Origin: Xanthostigma xanthostigma
Lineage: Eukaryota > Arthropoda > Insecta > Raphidioptera > Raphidiidae
Assembly (NCBI GenBank): GCA_963575645.1
Contig: OY754465.1
Coordinates: forward strand, 43,178,401 to 43,242,400
Direction of reading: 5' to 3'
Length of the DNA stretch: 64,000 bases
Within the stretch, counting starts at the first letter, position 1. Every line of letters begins with the position of its first letter. The notes under the pieces are model-generated. The model was given only the letters and a program-made list of their open reading frames with translations, had not been told where the DNA came from and searched no databases. The position numbers were made by a program, and so were the translations under genes. Below, in pieces: positions 1-10,708 of this stretch.

Positions 1-722
1 CCGATCTCAAACTTAATTATCTTACGCTTTTAGTGAGCTGTTTTTTTTAAGTTTTTATATTTAACTTAAAAAAATCGAACCTCCTTCAAAATTCAATCAC
101 TTTCTGATATATTAAATACATTTATTTATATTTTTTAGCTTAATTAAGTCAGAATACGACCAAATCCAGACTGAAACGTCAATCGGATTCAATAAAGTTT
201 GACAAATTAGTTGTATAATTTGTTTATATTATAATCAGTTAACAAAGATTTGCATTCTTATTTTTTACTTTTGAGTGGCTTTGCTATATACTGTTTGTAC
301 ATTATTAACCGCCTTCTCCCTAAATAGTTTAATACAAAACTTCAAAAAAAAAAACGGTAATCAAAATCGATTCATAAATGCGAGAGATATGAGGTAATAT
401 ATATAAAAAAATTTCCTTTTTCTAAAAATTGTATGGAACAAATCGGTAAAAATTCAGAATAAAATGGTGTTGAAAAGTTATAGCTGAACATTTAAAAAAT
501 TTGTTTATTTATTTATATTTAAAAAAAAATCAAACCATTAATAGTCCAAGCATTGATAATATCGCTATCGACAGTTCTCCATTTGTAGGATATAGCTTGC
601 AAAAGTAAAAACTTAAACTTTATCTTACAACACTAAAATAGATAATTTTTTAAATCAAAATTCTTAGTCTCTTACACAAAAAAACTGTTATATACACGTT
701 CGTCAATACATTCACTGTGTGT
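1..722. other. AT-rich 3' flank of U2af38, no gene seen
   Basis: No ORF with a recognisable domain and no clear transposon ends. The stretch is A/T-rich with homopolymer runs and presumably includes the 3' UTR of the minus-strand U2af38 gene, which stops at 723. Its cleavage site cannot be fixed from sequence. Confidence 0.5.
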
Positions 723-2121
723 CTAGTATCTTCCTGAGCGACCCTCTCTACGAGGTTCAGGTCCTTTGCGTCCTCTTGATCTCGAACGTCTTTCCCTCGA
801 CCTAGAACGACGAGCACGGGCGCGTGGAGAGCGCGATCTCGATCTGGAACGGCGACCTCCGCCGCCGCCGCCACCACCTCCACCACCGCCGCCGCCGCTA
901 CCACCACCGCCTCCTCCTCCGACGCCTCCACCACCTCTGCCGCCTTTGCGTCGCGAGTAAAGATACCGTCGCAGCTCTCGCGATATCGGCTTCAAGTGCA
1001 TGAAGTTACAGAAGCCAGATCTGGTGCATTCGCCCATTTCGTACTGACGACAGCAGGCTTCACGAAAATCTGTCACAGGCGACAACTCGGCATAGACTGG
1101 ACGGCCTCCAAACCAACGGTTGTTTAAATCGTTTACTGCTCTTTCGGCGTCCTCTTCGCGTCGGAACTGAAATAATAAACATAAGTCACAAAAGTAACCA
1201 AAAAGCGTACAAAAATAAAGTTTTAAGGTCAATGTCAATTTAGTAAAAGCACATAGGTGTACCAAAAAACATATCGGTCGATTGATATAGACCAAACTTG
1301 ACAAGTTTTCATTAAAGAAGTGAACATTATTGAGACCCTTGCCAAGTTTCGTCTGTAAATTTATCAGTTCACACAATATTGTTTGTACTTAACAAAACAC
1401 TGCTAAAAACGTGTAGGCATTTTCGTTACATTTTTAAGATCCGTAACCCCTTACTATTTTTGGTTGAAACTTACCTTTATGTAGACGTTGCCAACTAAAT
1501 GGTCTCCTAGATTATCACAAACATTCATTTCTTCAATTTCACCATATTTATCTTCGCATTCAACAAATACATCTTCAAAGAAGTTGTCGTAATGTTCTTG
1601 CATTTCTTCATCGGACACATTAGCCACCACTAAAAAATATTTATTGTCATTAAATCAATAACACTGTTAATATTAGACGCTGAAGCGTCTATAATCTACG
1701 ATCTGCATAGTTTTTTCAATTGCTTCAAGAACTCTGTAAGTTGAGCACTAAGCAAACCCCTGGGGTATGTAGTCAAAATAAATAATAATATGATTATAAA
1801 ACTCATGCATTACTTAATATAAAAAAATAAATAAATAAAACCTTACAGTGACTTCCATCTGCCGATTTTGCCGAGTTCTGAGGATTTACATACAAATTTT
1901 GTAAAAGTACCGTTTGAGAAAATGATGGTTTATTATGAATACGGGAGCATCTATCGCCATGTCGACACGCACCGATTTTGAAGTAAAAAGAACAGTTTAC
2001 TCTGAAAGAAAACAAATAATTTAGTAAAATACATTTAACATTAGTGTGTACGCAAAAAATGTTGGAAAAGAACGTACTTGTCTTTTTCGGTACCGAAAAT
2101 TGAAGCCAAATATTCCGCCAT
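723..2121 (-). CDS. U2af38: U2 snRNP auxiliary factor small subunit (U2AF38/U2AF1)
   Basis: Small U2AF subunit, which binds the AG of 3' splice sites and recruits U2 snRNP in the nucleus as partner of U2AF50. Four coding exons (minus): 2121-2078, 2001-1847, 1629-1475 and 1166-723, all GT-AG with phase preserved, giving about 265 aa, the family's usual length. The N-terminus reads [16 protein letters not shown] first CCCH zinc finger is visible ([11 protein letters not shown]), then the RRM-like UHM running from [18 protein letters not shown] to [14 protein letters not shown], a second CCCH finger ([20 protein letters not shown]) and [16 protein letters not shown]. The tail is a long glycine run followed by an RS/RE-rich segment. 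It is head to head with COMMD8. The GC-rich Gly/RS tail differs from the AT-rich surroundings, and antisense ORFs over it (such as a proline-rich one at 766-960) are shadows. Identification is secure. Confidence 0.97.
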
Positions 2122-2441
2122 TATTAATACACTTCAGTGTAAGGTCCTGTCTAGTAAGTTACAGATCACAGTTATTAAATTAATTTACGATACATTTATT
2201 ATCGTACACAAACAAAAACATAATTATTCACGTCTGTCCCTTAGCCACACTTTTAGCTTCGAACAACAACGTACAGAAATAATGGCGTTTTGCCGTTCAA
2301 GACAAGCGTTTTATAAACCCGTAGCTCAAAAACCATAGATATATTAAAGCTTACTTTAACAAGGAGTAAACCAGAGATGTAAGCATACAAGTGCTCTATG
2401 GTTTGACGTTTGTCAAAAACAGAGAACGTCAAAAAGTCAAA
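2122..2441. promoter_or_regulatory. Putative bidirectional promoter of U2af38 and COMMD8
   Basis: The start codons of two divergent genes lie about 320 bp apart (ATG at 2121 on minus, 2442 on plus), so both promoters and 5' UTRs must share this interval unless there are further non-coding exons. I see no strong TATA box. This is inference from gene arrangement. Confidence 0.4.
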
Positions 2442-3272
2442 ATGGCTACAGCACCAAATGTCAACTCTATAATTTCAATATCAAATTCTGAAGTTTTTAA
2501 TAGGGTAAAGTGTCCTGAGTCACAAATTAGTAATATATGACGGTAAAATTTTACTTATTCGTCGCTTTCGATTATGGAACGCATCGTTCCATAATCAAAA
2601 GCGACGAATAAGTAACATTTTACCTATATGACTACTGAATATTTCATATACTTACTACCCAACAATTACTTATAACAATGATTTCTGTTAAATTTATTTT
2701 TTGTGAACTAATATACTGTAACGAAATTCTTTATTCTATGCTATTATCATTGACTAAAATATTTTAATCAATGCTAATAATCTTGAATTAATTTATTACA
2801 GTTTTTACACAAATGCGTTGATATGATCGTCCGAAAAACAGCAGTGTATGATAATTTCAATAACGATATTGAGTGGACTAAGGGCGATTTTGAAACAGCT
2901 TTACAATTTATAACGAACACATTCCGAAACGCTATACTAGATAGTAATTTTAAAATTGAAGATCAGATTGCAGATCTTGACACTGATAGACAACGTTGCA
3001 TTCTCGATTGTTTTGAGATTCGGAAAAACGAAATTGCTTCATCAATGTTAACTGACAATTTATCGAAATATGGGCCGTTGATGGTTGACCATGATTGGAA
3101 ATTGAAACTCGTTATGGGTAGTGCGAAATTGGCAAACTTTCGAGAACCACTATTGCAGTTAGACATTCACTGTATTGAGAAAAAAGAAGATAAAACAATT
3201 GACAGTCTAGTTAGTTTAGAAATGAATGAAATCGAACTTAAAAAACTCATAGCGGCATTAGAAAGTGTTTAA
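2442..3272 (+). CDS. COMMD8: COMM domain-containing protein 8
   Basis: Member of the COMMD family, which forms the Commander complex (with CCDC22/CCDC93) in endosomal recycling and NF-kB control. Two exons: 2442-2504 (MATAPNVNSIISISNS...) ending AGG|GTAAAG, and 2802-3272 after TTATTACAG, together about 177 aa; human COMMD8 is 183. The junction reads ...FNR|FLHKCVDMIVRK, matching the LLHKIIDG region of the human protein. The first half is the helical HN domain. The C-terminal COMM domain starts near DHDWKLKLVMGSAKLANFRE (conserved Trp) and ends in the leucine-rich ELKKLIAALES. Using only the ORF from 2823 would lose 28 N-terminal residues. A polyadenylation signal AATAAA lies at 3384. Tail to tail with CD2BP2. 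The first exon is inferred from splice signals and length. Confidence 0.85.
2542..2624. repeat. Hairpin inverted repeat in COMMD8 intron
   Basis: Arms of about 38 bp read GGTAAAATTTTACTTATTCG... and its near-perfect complement ending ...GTAACATTTTACC, separated by only about 5 bp (GCATC). Probably a miniature foldback element; no flanking duplication is clear. It sits in the sole COMMD8 intron. Confidence 0.75.
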
Positions 3273-3558
3273 ATAGCTTTTTTTATAGGTATATCTATTA
3301 CTGTAATATTTTTTTACGACTGATACATAATATAATTAATATGAACGAATACTAGACCTAAGATTAATGTAATTTTAATTGAAAATAAATTCGTTTCAAA
3401 TACAGAACTGAAGGTTTTTAACTATAAAATTTCGTTCGTAAGTACTTGAAAAAAAAAATAATAACCAATCAATTAACGATCTTAGGTACCAGTAATATGA
3501 AATTTTAACAGTGCATAGTTATTTTTATTGTAGAAAAACAATTTTTTTCAAACACCTT

Positions 3559-4578
3559 TTAATAATAAAGTTCAAAATCAATTCTATTTGAGGTATAAAA
3601 TGGACCATTTTCTCCACATTTTCTAACCCAAACTCCTTCTTTGAAGTATCCTTCTTCCGCCCATTTGTGCATTTGCTGTGTAGAATGAGGTCCGCTTATG
3701 TCCGAAGCGTTTTGTTTCCATTTATACTCCCATGTAATTTCCGATGACAGCGACGTCGTTTCAGTCGAATTTTTATCTGTACTCGAACTGTGCGCTTCTT
3801 GACTTGTTGAGCAGTGCGATTTATCTGCCTTCTCTTTTTCATCAAAATTATCCGAAAAAATATCAAACTCTGCCTCTTTAGCCATACTACACTTTTCTGC
3901 ATTTTTTATTTTATTTGAAATCATTTCATGCGTTTCCTGATAAATATCCATATTGCCCGTTTGTGTTAATAAATTATTTGCTAATTCTGTCAATTCGGTA
4001 ACTTCTTTGGACGTCGTTGGCTCGATACCAGCTTTTTTAAGTTTCCACCGTTCCTGACTCGACAACTTTTTACTTGAGCCTCCGAGTCTTTTGAGAGATT
4101 TTGCTACACTTTCTCCAGGTTTCATGTACTGCAAAATTTGTTTATATGACGTAATTTCGTTGAATTTTTCATCCTTTTCTGACTCACTATCACTTTCTTC
4201 ACCTAAACCTTTTAAATCATTTTTCTCTTTACTTTCTTTGGTACCTTCAGGGTTCTTTCGTATTGTATGCCAATCTATGCTGTCCAGCCAATTGTCCTGT
4301 ATCTGTTTTTCTTTTTTCCAATGATAATGTCCTTCGTTGTCAAAATGACCTTCTTCCATTTCTTCTTTCATGTTGAATGCCGTCATTCTAACTTCACTTT
4401 CGAGACCAGAAGTTACCTCCTCGGCACCTTCTATGTCTTCTTCTTGCAAAATGTCGTATGCATCTTCATTATCATCTTCTTCATCGGAATCAAGTGAATG
4501 TTTTTTTCCACTAATGGTTGGTTGGGCGTCTATTTGTATTTCATCGTCAAGATAATCGTCCAGTTTACGTTTAGACAT
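3559..4578 (-). CDS. CD2BP2: CD2BP2/U5-52K homologue, GYF-domain spliceosomal protein
   Basis: Homologue of CD2 antigen cytoplasmic tail-binding protein 2 (yeast Lin1, U5 snRNP 52K), which binds the U5 snRNP component PRPF6/DIM1 during tri-snRNP assembly. A single uninterrupted ORF of 339 aa (human 341). The N-terminal third is acidic and low-complexity (MSKRKLDDYLDDEI..., DSDEEDDNED). The conserved block EGHFDNEGHYHWKK and DNWLDSIDW is the Lin1/CD2BP2 signature. The C-terminal GYF domain (from about residue 280) has W-Y-W (WEYKWKQ), then GPHSTQQMHKWAEEGYF and GVWVRK, close to the GP(YF)xxxxMxxWxxxGYF consensus. No introns. The start codon is the first in the ORF and matches the family MSKRK start. 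Divergent from ORMDL. Confidence 0.95.
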   Translation of the reverse strand: MSKRKLDDYLDDEIQIDAQPTISGKKHSLDSDEEDDNEDAYDILQEEDIEGAEEVTSGLESEVRMTAFNMKEEMEEGHFDNEGHYHWKKEKQIQDNWLDSIDWHTIRKNPEGTKESKEKNDLKGLGEESDSESEKDEKFNEITSYKQILQYMKPGESVAKSLKRLGGSSKKLSSQERWKLKKAGIEPTTSKEVTELTELANNLLTQTGNMDIYQETHEMISNKIKNAEKCSMAKEAEFDIFSDNFDEKEKADKSHCSTSQEAHSSSTDKNSTETTSLSSEITWEYKWKQNASDISGPHSTQQMHKWAEEGYFKEGVWVRKCGENGPFYTSNRIDFELYY

Positions 4579-4632
4579 TATGCGTTCGATATTTACAATT
4601 ATTTCAAGGTTACCCGTAGGTAAAAATATTAA

Positions 4633-4998
4633 TCAGCGAAATTTATTCCGCACAGGCAACAAAAATGACATATATATTGTATAACAGTATACACAAATAT
4701 TATTGTCTGTGTAAACACTTCTATCAACTTTATTATTATTATAAAATAATTTCAACAGTCGTTTGTGACAGCTAAGTGGCCACTTCCAGATCTCTGCTTC
4801 CAGAGAACCGTCAAAATAGATTTCCTCATCTACGAATAGTGTTTTCATATATTGCCATCTGTGATCGAATTCCGTAACTGTTGGGTTTTGAGTTTGACGG
4901 ATTATTATTTTTGACAGCCGGTTGACAGCACATTTTTTTGGCACGCCGTTTTTTTCTGGAAACAATATTATATAAGCTGGAAGTCTAAAAATAAACAT
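4633..4998 (-). CDS. Unrecognised 121-aa ORF
   Basis: An open frame between the divergent CD2BP2 and ORMDL genes. It begins MFIFRLPAYIILFPEKNG, has a basic middle (KKCAVNRLSKIIIRQTQ), then DHRWQYMKTLFVDEEIYFDG and LEAEIWKWPL, and ends SFLLPVRNKFR. I recognise no family. A candidate acceptor (TTTATTTTTAG then ACTTCCAGC) lies just inside the N-terminus, so this may be an internal or terminal exon with upstream coding elsewhere. Its last codon lies 55 bp from the CD2BP2 start codon, so it would share that promoter. It may be a real small gene, an alternative 5' exon, or chance. Confidence 0.25.
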   Translation of the reverse strand: MFIFRLPAYIILFPEKNGVPKKCAVNRLSKIIIRQTQNPTVTEFDHRWQYMKTLFVDEEIYFDGSLEAEIWKWPLSCHKRLLKLFYNNNKVDRSVYTDNNICVYCYTIYMSFLLPVRNKFR

Positions 4999-5144
4999 AT
5001 TATGAAATTAAAACATTGCAGTATTCACGCATTCAGATACTAGTTAAAAATTAAATTGAATGTCGTTTTTAACCTAACTTAGAATGAATTAATTTCAACA
5101 ATAAAAATTCTAAATCGTTACAAATCTGAACAGTTATTCAAAAC

Positions 5145-7392
5145 ATGATAGTTGGGGGTCATGGTGAAGCAAACCCAAACACGACATGGCTACGGAGTCG
5201 TGGCATGTGGCTCGCATATACCGGCGGTATGCTTTTCCTTCACCTTATTTTACTGTGCGTTCCAGTGCTGAGCATACCTCTCGCCTGGACAATAACGAAC
5301 CAAATACACAATGCAGTGCACCTGTATTTTTTACACTCGCTCAAAGGTGCTCCGTGGATATCGGCAGATCAAGGAGTTAGTCGTTCACAGACGCACTGGG
5401 AACAAATCGATGAGGGGATACAATTTACACCGACTCGAAAATTCCTCACGCTCATGCCTGTAATTTTGTAAGTGATTATGTCACAAAATTGTAAATGAAC
5501 TCATATAAGTATTACAAGCAGTTAATCCACGATTTTCTATTTAGCGAATATCATTTACACAGTTATTACTGTCAAGATTGGAACAGACGCAGAAATTCTT
5601 CTTTTAAAATAATCTTTGATTTTTGAAAACTAAAAAGCATAGTTTTTAGATCTCTTTCATTGAATACCGATTAACTTTTTTTAAAACCCACATACAACAG
5701 GACATCCTTCAGGAGTAGCCAAAACACAAACTTATTTATTAGCTAGTATCATCAAATTTATTATAACTGGGTCAAAAGGACTTCACAAAATATTCATGAG
5801 CGGAGATGGGATTCGAACCCCTGATCCAAATACTAGTATGCAAACCATTTCACCAAACTGTTCAATCAGTGTTGACTGTTAAAATTAATACCTAATAAGG
5901 TAGTTCACTCGCGACAGTCGTAGACAAAAGTATAGCGTAATAGTAAGTACCAACAGTTAGAGATTCTCTAAGCCTTAATATACAGATACACTCCTATACA
6001 ATTGCAAGTACAATAAAAATATTTTTATTTTAAAAAACTATATTTTTTTAACGAATCGGTAAAAAAATCCGTTTTTTTTGACGTGATAACGTCTTATAAA
6101 TTGATGAATCACCAATCTTATAAATTGATAAAACACCGGCTGCATGCACGAAAAAGTGTAACGTTCCTAAATCGTAACGCGTAACGTTCCGCCTGACCCT
6201 GTGCGTGCTTTTTGCTAATTTCTCGCTCAGTTTAAATCAGATCGGTTTGAAACCAGTCTTAAACGAAAGAGGAGAACATTTTACATAGATTTCGTATAAC
6301 AGAATTTGCCTAAACAGTTTTTTTATACAAATTTATATAGAAAAATAGCTGTATAAATGCAACATGAAAACGGCTGCATTTCTAATGTTTAATTCAATTT
6401 TTTGACATTAGTATTTTGTGAAATGCAACGCCTTCTAAGTTAAGTATTGGAATAACTAATTATTATTAGAACATAATACTTTGACAGTTGCAAACGTCAC
6501 TTTTGACATTTCTTATCATTCCGACACCAAGGATAAGCGGATTGAAACCAAATTTTGGGAGGTTTAGGTTATGTATTACGGAATACGTTATCACGTAAAA
6601 CTATCGTCCGTAAACCGACTTTACAGACAACCAATTTTTTTTAATTTATAATTTTTAAACTTACAATGCATGAGTTTTCAAGAAATATACTGAGAACAGT
6701 TTTCGAAATACTCCGGAATGTACTCGTTTTCTTTATACATGGTATAATTACCTCCAGCATGATAATTATGCATATTTTGATTGTTAATATCTCGTTTTAC
6801 AGACGGTGAAAAAATTTCATTTTGACGTGATAACGTTTTATAAATTGATGAAACACCAGCTGCACGCACGAAAAAGTGTAACGTTCCGCCTGACCCTAAA
6901 TATGATATTCGAGCGGAATACGTTATCACGTAAAACTATCGTCCGTAAACCGACTTTACAGACAACAATTTTTTTTCTTTAATTAAATGTAAGGCACTTT
7001 TATTAACCTTATACTTCAATTTTATTAAATTCCTAAAAAAGCCGTTTCACGAGTGAACTACCTTAAAAATAGTAAATGAGGTTATTGTTACCCGTATAGA
7101 TTTTATTGACTTTTAAATAAAGCAAGGTGAATAACTAGTAAATATAATTCAAGTGGACTATCTTAAATAAAATGAAACCAAATTCTGATTTCATGCAATC
7201 ATACTAATTAATAGTTTGAAAAAAAACCTCGAATTAACGTGTTTTAATTTTTACAGGTTCCTATTAACGTGTTTCTACACTCAAAACGATCCAACACATT
7301 TCTGTATTAATTTTTCGTCATTGGTGGTTGTTCTTTTACCAAAACTGCCACAGTTTCACGGAGTTCGATTATTCGGCATAAATAAATACTAA
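5145..7392 (+). CDS. ORMDL: ORMDL (ORM1-like) ER membrane protein
   Basis: ER multispanning protein that binds and restrains serine palmitoyltransferase, setting sphingolipid synthesis. Two exons: 5145-5467 (ends ATTTT|GTAAGT) and 7257-7392 (after TTTTACAG), 152 aa; human ORMDL3 has 153. The N-terminus carries the family motif NPNT followed by SRGMWLAY. Hydrophobic helices include [20 protein letters not shown]. The conserved [20 protein letters not shown] closes exon 1. Exon 2 encodes [19 protein letters not shown], a hydrophobic helix, [18 protein letters not shown] and the stop. The 1.8-kb intron contains a SINE-like sequence and a 1.17-kb inverted-repeat transposon. The exons lie at the usual conserved split. 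Confidence 0.96.
5790..5875 (-). repeat. tRNA-derived SINE-like sequence
   Basis: Read on the minus strand there is a polymerase III promoter pair: an A-box-like TTTGGTGAAATGG and a perfect B-box GGGGTTCGAATCCC about 35 bp apart, followed by an AT-rich tail toward 5690. The cloverleaf is degenerate (poor acceptor stem), so this is a SINE head or tRNA relic, not a working tRNA gene. It lies in the ORMDL intron. Confidence 0.5.
5898..7063. mobile_element. 1.17-kb non-autonomous inverted-repeat transposon, TA flanks
   Basis: Terminal inverted repeats AGGTAGTTCACTCG (5898) and CGAGTGAACTACCT (ends 7063) are perfect over 14 bp and flanked by TA on both sides, suggesting a TA target duplication. 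No transposase ORF. Inside are two copies of another repeat module (about 6063-6645 and 6818-6975), each running from TTTGACGTGATAACGT to CCGACTTTACAGACAAC; a third copy in reverse lies at 32949. It forms most of the ORMDL intron. Confidence 0.75.
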
Positions 7393-8366
7393 ATTTTAAT
7401 TGAAGGAGTAAAATTGCTATTGTTAAAAATGATGTACGAAAAAACAAATTTCTGTAATGAAGCTGCTAAAACAGAAACGAAACATTCAAAACACGTCTTG
7501 AAGATACACTTTGGTTTTTATGCAGTCTCGAACCATTCAAAGAAAATACTCGACAATAATTCAGAACGCCAACATTTCAGTCAGTTTCAAATCATATACT
7601 TTTAAAGTAATCAGCAGTTTTCCCCATTCGATTACAGTCACTGCAAAAAAAAAAAAACAAAGCAGGACTTGCTATCGGCAAATAATAATTAGATAACTAT
7701 ATCGGATATCTGTGCAGTGTACCTTTCCATACAGTGAACGGCAGGTTTTACAAAGACAAATGTCAGGTGCTCATATAACAGTTTAGTTAGAAAGAAAAAA
7801 ATGTATCTATAAAAATGGGCTATATTTTTCACGTTTGTTTTAATTTCATAGCTTGTAATAATAAATTGTTATTTCTTATACAAAATATATGAACTATTAA
7901 TAACTTAATTAATCTTTTATTTGATAACATTATATAATTATAATTACTGTAATTAATATAATAATAATCGTCGTGAAACAATAATTAAAATTTGAAAAGG
8001 CTGAAATTCTTTAAACGAATGTATAATAATTATTCCTATAAATCCGGGGTGCCAAACTGATGTCCGGTGGCGTCTCCATAAAAAAAAACGACTAACAAAA
8101 ATTTAAAAAAGAAGCGAAAATTATCGCAATAAATTTTTTTTTTTTTATTATCGACTGAACTAAAAAGCGGCTCTTGTGATACTGATACCCCTGCTATAGA
8201 GTACCGGCGCCTATAACCTTCAGTCGTCGAGCGTCTATAATTTAAATATCTATAAATTATCATTCATGATAACAATATTAAAGTTCCTCGATAAGAAAAA
8301 TATATATATTTTTTGTCATTTCAGCTTTTACTGAATATAGTTCGATCAAAATCAAACCGACCAGTC
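7393..8366. other. Spacer downstream of ORMDL, no gene seen
   Basis: AT-rich sequence with the ORMDL 3' UTR at its start. Small ORFs here (for example 7414-7605) have no domain or codon signal. I see nothing else that I can support. Confidence 0.5.
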
Positions 8367-8516
8367 TAATGGCGTTTTTGGCATCGAGAACTGACCTGGG
8401 ACAGGTCAGGCAGAATGGGTTACTATTGATTAAATAAACAAATTTCTTCAACCAATGGTTACCCATTTGACCTAACCTGTCCCTGGGCAGTTCTCGATGC
8501 TGAAAACGCCATAAAT
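8367..8516. repeat. Inverted-repeat MITE, arms about 57 bp
   Basis: Left arm begins TAATGGCGTTTTTGGCATCG. The right arm is its complement ending CGATGCTGAAAACGCCATAA, around a loop of about 35 bp. Arms match with a few mismatches. No coding capacity; class unknown. Confidence 0.7.
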
Positions 8517-8814
8517 TAATTAAAACAAGTTTTGAATTTATAAAACATATAGGATTATGCAGAACCAGCCACAAAATGTGTGGCCATGGATAAGGTTCAT
8601 TTTTTAAATAAATTCACGTATTTACTCTAGAAATATTCAAATTTTTTAACGGATTTCTAGAACAAAATTTGATAAGAAAAATTGCACCATTGTTGATCAG
8701 AATTCTCATATCACAAAACTTATTTTCAAATCGCTGTAGCGCTAATGATCTCAATTGTCGAGCGTCTTTAATCTATGATATCTCTCATAATTCGTTTTAA
8801 ATTAATTTTATATA

Positions 8815-9575
8815 CAGGGTGTATTACAGGAAACCGTACATAAGGGAAAGTACACAGTAACACAATACAAATTATTTAAGATTAGAGATTGCTTTGCCCT
8901 CTATTCAGAGGTCGTTACCATGGTTTACATAATGAAATCTATTCGAGATGGTGGCACAATCTAGATCAGGGGTGGGCAAATCTTTTGATCGTCTGGCCAC
9001 ATTGCGGATGAAAATTTGACCGTGGGCCAAACAATTTCTTTTTCTAATTTTATGTATAGTTTTTTTTAAAACAACAATTTCAAGTTTTTAAACACTATTT
9101 ACTATTTTTCTAAAATTATTTTCTGCGCCAATTTATATTGGCAAACAGTAACATTTTTGCTTTTAATGCGGGCCGGATTCGGCCCGCGGGCCGCCATTTG
9201 CCCAGACCTGATCTACATGAACTTAAAGACAAAATCGCCGAAGTATGTTTCAATGTGACTCCTGTAATGTTAGACCAAGTTTTTATAACCGATTAAGCCA
9301 CTCCTTAATCAAAATGGAGATTTATTTGAACATTTGCTTTAATTTTTTAATTATTAATTAAAAAAATATTTTCTAAATAAAAAAATGTTTCATAATAATG
9401 GTTAGTCCAGCGTTACCCATTCTTATATATGGCCAAAGTAACCATTGATCCTAACTAATTTGCTTTGATTAATTAAACTAAAATAAAATCGTTGGAGTTT
9501 TTATTGTTTCATTATGATCAAAGAAGACAGTCGAAACATGGTTTTCCCTATGTTCGGTTTTCTGTGATACACCTG
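8815..9575. mobile_element. CAGGGTG-ended transposon with about 35-bp TIRs
   Basis: The left end CAGGGTGTATTACAGGAAAC (8815, preceded by TA) is mirrored at the right end, which finishes GTGATACACCTG at 9575, over about 35 bp with mismatches. The interior is non-coding and is interrupted by a younger hAT-type element at 8967-9210. Same terminal style as the elements at 16073 and 58399. Confidence 0.65.
8967..9210. mobile_element. hAT-type MITE nested in another element
   Basis: 244 bp with ends CAGGGGTGGGCAAA and TTTGCCCAGACCTG. Flanking 8-mers ATCTAGAT and ATCTACAT differ at one base, which fits an 8-bp hAT target duplication. No ORF. The terminal GGCCGG/GGCCCGCGGGCC stretch stands out as GC-rich. 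Confidence 0.82.
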
Positions 9576-10214
9576 AATGCTTTATGTTATTTTTATTAAA
9601 TGTAAAAGAAAATATTTTTTTTCATCTCTCTTGATAACATAACATCAATAATTTTGGTAGGTAGTCAATATATTTATTAGTAATAATGGGTATCTGGCAT
9701 ATTTTACAATAAAGAAAACATTTTAATATTTGGCACATAAAAAAAATATCTTCACTGTTGAAATTTCAATTCACGTGAAAAAACCATTATCAGTCAAATA
9801 GTGCATTTTTAAATCTTTGATTAACGTCTGATTAGAACTCTTCAATAAATAAAAAAAAAAATTTTTCATTTCAACTAAGAAAAATCTTTGGCACATCGAA
9901 CTGGCTAAATAATTAATATGCTCCTAGGAACAAAAAAAAAGTAAAAGGGATCGACAAATATTGTAAGCTTAATTTTATCTAAAGTTTTATGTTGTGATGT
10001 TCCTGTGATGTTATTATGACTAACCGTTATCAACCTTACTTAAAAATAAAAAGTTTCCATTTCCGTTACATACTTGGCACGAATATGGCACAGTCTAAAA
10101 ATCTAATCAAAAATGTGGATGAAGTTATGTATTAAACAAAACCATCGAGCATACTCGAAGTACAAAATGAAATCGTTTCATGTTTGCGTCAAGCCACTTT
10201 AATGTTAAAATTAC
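9576..10214. other. Intergenic, contains one copy of a dispersed 40-bp repeat
   Basis: No gene seen. Positions 9812-9852 hold AATCTTTGATTAACGTCTGA and the following ATTAGAACTCTTCAATAAAT, also present at 12962 and 53942. Confidence 0.6.
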
Positions 10215-10708
10215 GCCGCCCCCACATGGGTCGACTGTTTCAAACCAGTTCAGGAGGCGACTATTATGGTTTGCAATCGATTGAGGTTCTTTGCCCGCAC
10301 ACAAACGCGACTGAATTTGAATCGGTAAAGATCGTTTCTCCTACCTTACAGAGGAAAAATTTCGTAACATGCAACCATGGAATTGAAATTTCTTCTCGAC
10401 CTGCAAACGCGGTCGCACACGATCAGTTTGAAAACTAATTTCAAATCGGTCGCATTTCTGTCGACCCACATGCGGCTCCCCATTCTCTGAGGGGCCATTC
10501 AAGTATTACGTAAGCACGTTTGCTTAGCTTATTTTGCTTACTTTTGTATACTTTTTCTGACGGGGGGGGGGGGGAGAATAAAAAAATACTAAAATTCTGC
10601 TTACGTAACACTTGAATGACCCCTGCCGTATGAAAGCTCACAGAACGATCGCATCGTGAATCGATTTGATACTCAATTTGCAAAACAGTCGACCCGTGTG
10701 CGGAAGGC
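10215..10708. mobile_element. Inverted-repeat element with GTCGACTGTTT ends
   Basis: Left end GCCGCCCCCACATGGGTCGA continues into CTGTTT. The right end reads AAAACAGTCGACCCGTGTGC then GGAAGGC, giving about 26-bp imperfect TIRs (about five mismatches). A further GTCGACCCACATGCGG copy lies inside at about 10461. A second MITE is inserted at 10490. No clear target duplication, so the exact ends are uncertain. Confidence 0.5.
10490..10624. mobile_element. 135-bp MITE with 27-bp TIRs
   Basis: Ends AGGGGCCATTCAAGTATTAC... and ...GTAACACTTGAATGACCCCT pair over about 27 bp with two mismatches, both running into GTAAGCA. A poly-G run (about 14 G) lies between. Nested in the element at 10215-10708. 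Confidence 0.75.

Noticed and set aside
766..960. Proline-rich 64-aa plus-strand ORF
   Set aside because: Antisense of the glycine-rich U2AF38 tail; Gly codons read backwards give proline.
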